Part shown: piece by piece, positions 5,837 through 9,059 of the stretch
Position numbering within the stretch: position 1 is the stretch's first letter
Layout: the number at the start of each line of letters is the position of its first letter
The notes under the pieces: generated by a model
Told to the model about the DNA's origin: nothing
What the model saw: the letters and a program-made list of their open reading frames with translations, nothing else
The model's database searches: none
Source of the DNA: Novosphingobium sp. UBA6722
GTDB taxonomy: Bacteria; Pseudomonadota; Alphaproteobacteria; Sphingomonadales; Sphingomonadaceae
Assembly: GCA_002454125.1 (NCBI GenBank)
Contig: DKII01000038.1
Location: forward strand, 26,376 to 35,434
Direction: 5' to 3'
Length of the DNA stretch: 9,059 nt
Program-made: the position numbers and the translations under genes

Positions 5837-7147
5837 ATGCGCCATATCGCGATTATCGGATCGGGTCCGGCTGGTTATTACACCGCGGAAGCGGCGCAGA
5901 AGCAGTGGGGCGATGATGTCCGGGTCGATATCTTCGACATGCTGCCCGTCCCCTACGGCCTGATCCGCACCGGCGTTGCCCCCGATCACCAGTCGATCAA
6001 GGGCGTTTCGCGGCGCTATGAAGGCACGGCGCTGTCCGACAATGTCCGTTTCGTCGGCAATGTCACGATCGGTGAAGACGTGACGATTGCCGAGCTGCAG
6101 GACCTGTACGACGCGGTCGTCCTGGCCACCGGGGCGCCCAACGACAAGCCAGCCGGCATCCCCGGCGAAGGGCTGGAAAACGTGTTCGGCAGCGCCGCCT
6201 TTGTGGGCTGGTACAACGGCCATCCGCAGTTCGCCAAGCTCGGTCCCGACCTGTCCGGCAGCACTGCCGTGGTGATCGGCAACGGCAATGTGGCGCTGGA
6301 CGTGGCGCGGATCATGGCCAAGACGGCGAGCGAGTTTACTGGCAGCGACATCGTCGCCCACGCGCTCCATGCGCTTGAAAAATCGAAGGTTTCACGCATC
6401 GTGATCCTGGGCCGGCGCGGGCCGCACCAGATCGCGATGACACCGAAGGAGCTGGGCGAGCTGGCCCACCTGGCGCGCGCCTGTCCGCGCGTCGACCCCG
6501 CCGATCTCCCGGCCGAGGACGAGGACCTGTTCCTTGAACCCGGCCAGCGCAAGTCGGTTGGCCACCTGCGCAGCTTCGCCGCCATCCCCGAGGAATTCCG
6601 GGCCGACAAGCCGGTCGAGATCGAGTTCGATTTCTTCGCCAGCCCGCGCGCGATCCTGGGTGACGGACAGGTCAGCGGGATCGAGGTGGAGCGCACCGTG
6701 CTCGACGCGAATGGCCGCGCCAGTGGCACGGGTGAGACCTATACGATCCCCTGCAGCCTGGTCGTCACCTGCATCGGCTACAAGACCAGCCCGATCCCGG
6801 GCGTGCCGTTTGAGGAGAGCGCCGGCCGCTTTGCCAATGACGAGGGGCGGATCCTGCCAGGCCTCTACTGCGTCGGCTGGGCGCGGCGCGGGCCATCGGG
6901 CACGATCGGCACCAACCGCCCCGATGGCTTCGCGATTGTCGAACTGATTGCCGAGGATATCGGCAATGGCGCGGGCAAGGCCGGCCGGCCCGGCTTTGAT
7001 GCGCTGGCGCAGGCGCGCAAACTGGACGTCGTGACTTTCCGTGACTGGAAGAAGATCGAAGCCGCCGAGGAACAGCGCGCCCGTGACGGCGCCCCGCGCG
7101 AGAAGTTTGTCGACGTGGCCGACATGATCCGGGCGCTAGGGGAATAG
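5837..7147 (+). CDS. fprA: FprA-type ferredoxin/adrenodoxin--NADP+ reductase (FAD-dependent)
   Basis: This 436-residue flavoprotein transfers electrons between NADPH and a ferredoxin or flavodoxin in the cytoplasm. It has the adrenodoxin-reductase layout: an FAD-binding Rossmann motif GSGPAG at 8-13, DMLPVPYGLIRTGVAPDH (34-51) typical of the family, an NADP-binding motif GNGNVALDVAR at 148-158, GRRGP at 192-196 in the place that contacts the NADPH phosphate, and the C-terminal GWARRGPSGTIGTNR (347-361) that closes over FAD and nicotinamide. Length is close to that of mycobacterial FprA (about 456). A GGGGAGG site (5819-5825) precedes the ATG by 11 bases, slightly far but convincing. No ferredoxin or cytochrome P450 gene is next to it, so its partner is unknown. 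It is divergent from the c-di-GMP genes and 91 bases upstream of the amidohydrolase. The symbol follows the family; which of several possible partners it serves is not determined. Confidence 0.9.
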   Translation: MRHIAIIGSGPAGYYTAEAAQKQWGDDVRVDIFDMLPVPYGLIRTGVAPDHQSIKGVSRRYEGTALSDNVRFVGNVTIGEDVTIAELQDLYDAVVLATGAPNDKPAGIPGEGLENVFGSAAFVGWYNGHPQFAKLGPDLSGSTAVVIGNGNVALDVARIMAKTASEFTGSDIVAHALHALEKSKVSRIVILGRRGPHQIAMTPKELGELAHLARACPRVDPADLPAEDEDLFLEPGQRKSVGHLRSFAAIPEEFRADKPVEIEFDFFASPRAILGDGQVSGIEVERTVLDANGRASGTGETYTIPCSLVVTCIGYKTSPIPGVPFEESAGRFANDEGRILPGLYCVGWARRGPSGTIGTNRPDGFAIVELIAEDIGNGAGKAGRPGFDALAQARKLDVVTFRDWKKIEAAEEQRARDGAPREKFVDVADMIRALGE

Positions 7148-7158
7148 CCCTTCTCCGC

Positions 7159-7187
7159 TTGCCCCCGCCTCCAAGCCATGATTTAAT
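7159..7187 (+). promoter_or_regulatory. Candidate promoter of the amidohydrolase gene
   Basis: TTGCCC (7159-7164) and TTTAAT (7182-7187) are spaced by 17 bases and resemble -35 and -10 elements. A transcript starting near 7194 would have a leader of about 45 bases carrying GGAGAGAG (7228-7235) before the ATG at 7239. This would let the amidohydrolase be expressed separately from the reductase, whose stop codon is at 7145-7147. The match is moderate only. Confidence 0.4.
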
Positions 7188-7206
7188 CGGACGGTTAAAG
7201 GTCCGA
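7182..7206. promoter_or_regulatory. Overlapping palindromes at the amidohydrolase promoter, possible repressor site
   Basis: TTTAA (7182-7186) and TTAAA (7195-7199) form an imperfect 18-base palindrome with CG (7188-7189) and CG (7192-7193) also symmetrical inside. A second inverted repeat, TCGGAC (7187-7192) and GTCCGA (7201-7206), overlaps it. Both cover the proposed -10 element and start site, where a repressor of TetR or similar type would act. No regulator gene is adjacent on this side, so the binding protein is unknown. Confidence 0.45.
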
Positions 7207-7238
7207 CCCCAGAGAGTCGCGGCCAGCGGAGAGAGCCC

Positions 7239-8993
7239 ATGGCAACCTACGATCTGATCATTCGCAATGGCACCATCGTCGATGGCACCGGCGCGCCGCG
7301 CTTCACGGGTGACATCGCGGTCAAGGACGGGCTGATTGCCGCCGTTGGCCAGGTCCACGGCGATGCTACGGACGAGATCGACGCTGCTGGCAAGATCATC
7401 GCCCCCGGCTGGGTCGATGTGCACACCCATTACGATGGCCAGGCCACCTGGGACCAGGAAATGGCGCCGTCATCGTGGCACGGCGTGACCACGGCGGTGA
7501 TGGGCAACTGCGGCGTCGGCTTTGCCCCCGCCGCGCCGGATCGCCACAGCTGGCTGATCGGGCTGATGGAAGGGGTGGAGGATATCCCCGGTACCGCCCT
7601 GGCCGAAGGTATGAAGTGGGACTGGGAAACCTTCCCCGAATACCTCGATGCGCTGGAGCGGCTGCCGCGCGCCATCGACGTTGGCACCCATGTGCCGCAC
7701 GGCGCGGTGCGCGCCTATGTGTTGGGTGACCGCGAAATGCCGGGCGCCGTCCCGACTGCCGAAGATATCCAGAAAATGGCCGATATCGTCGAGGAAGGCG
7801 TGCGCGCCGGGGCGCTGGGCTTTTCCACCAGCCGCACCGTCCTGCACCGCTCGATCGACGGCGAACTGGTCCCCGGCACCACCGCGACCGAAGAAGAATT
7901 GGTCGAGATCGGCCGCGCCATGGGCCGGGTCGGCTACGGCGTGTTCGAAATGGCCAGCGACCTGCGCCGCGAGTGGAACGAGTTCGGCTGGATGGGCCAG
8001 ATCAGCCGCGAAACCGGCCTGCCGGTAACGTTCGCTGCGCTCCAGTCGATCGCCAAGGAACAGCCGCTCGACGAGCAGATCGCCAACATGCGTGCCGAAA
8101 ATGACAACGGTGCCAACATCGTCGCCCAGATCGCGCTGCGCGGCAACGGCATCATCATGGCTTGGCAGGGCACGGTCCACCCGTTCCGCCTGCGCCCGAG
8201 CTGGCAGGCGATTGCCGAGCTGCCATGGGAACAGCAGCGCGCCAAGCTGCTTGACCCGGCCTTCAAGGCCCAGATGCTGTCGGAGGCCTGCGATTACAGC
8301 CAGGTGCCGGAGGACATCATCGGCATCTCGATGGTGGTCAGCGCCGGCTGGGGCATGCAGTTCGAGATGGACCCCGATTTCGATTACGAACCGCAGGCCG
8401 ATGCCTCAATCGCCGCGCGTGCCGCTGCCGCCGGGGTTTCGGGCGACGAATATGCCTATGACTTGCTGTGCCGCGATGGTGGCACCGGGTTCATCTACCT
8501 GCCGATCCTCAACTACGCCGATGGCAATCTCGATTTCCTCGAGGCATTGCAGCAGAGCGATGACACGGTGAATTCGCTGTCCGATGGCGGCGCGCACTGC
8601 GGCACGATCTGCGATGCGGCGAGCCCGACCTTCATGCTCCAGCACTGGGTCCGCGATCGCAAGCGCGGCAATCGCATCAGCCTGGAAAACGCCGTGAAGC
8701 GCCAGTGCCGCGATACAGCGCGGCTCTATGGGCTGGATGATCGCGGCGTGCTTGCGCCGGGCTACCTGGCGGACATAAACGTGATCGATTTGGACAAGAT
8801 CAAGCTCGGCAAGCCGTGGCTGGCCTTTGACCTGCCCGCGGGCGGCAAACGCCTGCTGCAGAAGGCCGAAGGCTATGTCTGCACGATCAAGACCGGCGTG
8901 GTCACCTTCCGCGATGGTCAGTGGACCGGCGCCACCCCCGGCGGCCTGATCCGCGGTCCGCAGCGGGCCGAGATGCTGGAAGCGGCGGAGTAA
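7239..8993 (+). CDS. N-acyl-D-amino-acid deacylase-like amidohydrolase (Amidohydro_3 family), atypical metal site
   Basis: This 584-residue protein has the family's split beta-sandwich and TIM-barrel pattern: N-terminal YDLIIRNGTIVDGTG (4-18), metal-binding VDVHTHYDGQ with His62 and His64, the GNCGVGFAP motif with Cys91 (metal ligand in D-aminoacylases), THVPHGAVRAYVLG (150-163) and SDGGAH with Asp449, the likely catalytic base. The C-terminal ADINVIDLD (511-519) returns to the sandwich domain. Known relatives remove the acyl group from N-acyl-D-amino acids. Here the later metal histidines appear absent: no His occurs between 203 and 314, and the strand that usually carries a Ser-His pair reads VTFAALQS (263-270). 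Substrate is therefore unknown. Characterised D-aminoacylases are about 480-490 residues, so this one is longer, with extra sequence around 310-430. GGAGAGAG (7228-7235) supports the start. It lacks a signal peptide and should be cytoplasmic. The superfamily is sure; the named activity is not. Confidence 0.88.
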   Translation: MATYDLIIRNGTIVDGTGAPRFTGDIAVKDGLIAAVGQVHGDATDEIDAAGKIIAPGWVDVHTHYDGQATWDQEMAPSSWHGVTTAVMGNCGVGFAPAAPDRHSWLIGLMEGVEDIPGTALAEGMKWDWETFPEYLDALERLPRAIDVGTHVPHGAVRAYVLGDREMPGAVPTAEDIQKMADIVEEGVRAGALGFSTSRTVLHRSIDGELVPGTTATEEELVEIGRAMGRVGYGVFEMASDLRREWNEFGWMGQISRETGLPVTFAALQSIAKEQPLDEQIANMRAENDNGANIVAQIALRGNGIIMAWQGTVHPFRLRPSWQAIAELPWEQQRAKLLDPAFKAQMLSEACDYSQVPEDIIGISMVVSAGWGMQFEMDPDFDYEPQADASIAARAAAAGVSGDEYAYDLLCRDGGTGFIYLPILNYADGNLDFLEALQQSDDTVNSLSDGGAHCGTICDAASPTFMLQHWVRDRKRGNRISLENAVKRQCRDTARLYGLDDRGVLAPGYLADINVIDLDKIKLGKPWLAFDLPAGGKRLLQKAEGYVCTIKTGVVTFRDGQWTGATPGGLIRGPQRAEMLEAAE

Positions 8994-9011
8994 GCGCCCA
9001 ACCGTCATAAG

Positions 9012-9047
9012 CGCTCGTCATCCCCGCAAAAGCGGGGATCCAGAGCC
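9012..9047. repeat. REP-like intergenic palindrome
   Basis: ATCCCCGC (9020-9027) and GCGGGGAT (9032-9039) form a perfect 8-pair stem with an AAAA loop, flanked by CGTC and CCAGAGCC. Intergenic palindromes of the form GTCATCCCCGC-loop-GCGGGGATCCAG are common and dispersed in sphingomonad and some other proteobacterial genomes, comparable to REP elements. It starts 20-30 bases after the amidohydrolase stop codon and may also stabilise or end that transcript, but no T run follows it. The element may continue beyond the right edge. Confidence 0.7.
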
Positions 9048-9059
9048 TGCCAACACTGG

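Noticed and set aside
5644..5838. A longer start for the membrane-bound c-di-GMP protein at the ATG at 5838
   Set aside because: The added 65 residues resemble no domain, include an AT-rich stretch and the inverted repeat, and the start codon would overlap that of the divergent reductase, leaving no promoter room.
7470..8180. A 236-codon minus-strand open frame within the amidohydrolase, with similar ones at 6016-6729 and 8406-9008
   Set aside because: These overlap strongly supported plus-strand genes, have no recognisable domains, and arise from high third-position GC.
9020..9039. Palindrome after the amidohydrolase read as a standard terminator
   Set aside because: The stem is strong but is followed by CCAGAGCC rather than T residues, and its sequence fits a dispersed REP-like element better.

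Overview
The window is GC-rich, with strong third-position GC bias. Its protein families, a sphingomonad-style intergenic palindrome at the right end and overall codon use suggest an alphaproteobacterium, most likely of the order Sphingomonadales. That placement is inference from style; there is no rRNA or other marker gene here. I see no tRNA, CRISPR array, transposase or phage gene.

Layout, left to right. (1) 1-539, minus strand: a TetR-type repressor, cut by the left edge. It starts beside an AT-rich imperfect palindrome (550-573) that carries overlapping promoter elements. (2) 540-719: short spacer with a possible 46-codon ORF reading away from the TetR gene, in the place where a divergent target gene would be expected. 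(3) 720-5643, minus strand: two tandem paralogous cyclic-di-GMP signalling proteins, both PAS-GGDEF-EAL-PilZ. The upstream one (3037-5643) has an added multi-pass membrane region; the downstream one (720-2942) is predicted soluble. They are separated by 94 bases holding a hairpin-forming inverted repeat. (4) 5644-5836: divergent intergenic region with an 8+8 inverted repeat. (5) 5837-7147, plus strand: an FprA-type ferredoxin/adrenodoxin-NADP+ reductase. (6) 7148-7238: spacer with a candidate promoter overlapped by a palindrome. (7) 7239-8993, plus strand: an N-acyl-D-amino-acid deacylase-like amidohydrolase (Amidohydro_3 type) that has lost histidines normally expected in the metal site. (8) 8994-9059: spacer with a REP-like palindrome.

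How they work together. The two c-di-GMP proteins form a likely co-transcribed pair with the same catalytic and output domains but different locations in the cell, so they probably couple a membrane signal and a cytoplasmic PAS signal to one nucleotide pool. Each can in principle make, degrade and bind c-di-GMP. The reductase and the amidohydrolase point the same way but have no obvious pathway link; each appears to have its own ribosome binding site, and the amidohydrolase appears to have its own promoter. The TetR gene probably controls itself and whatever once lay or still lies next to it. Nothing here amounts to a clearly new system. The best leads are the duplicated PAS-GGDEF-EAL-PilZ pair, the atypical amidohydrolase metal site and the apparently orphaned TetR operator.
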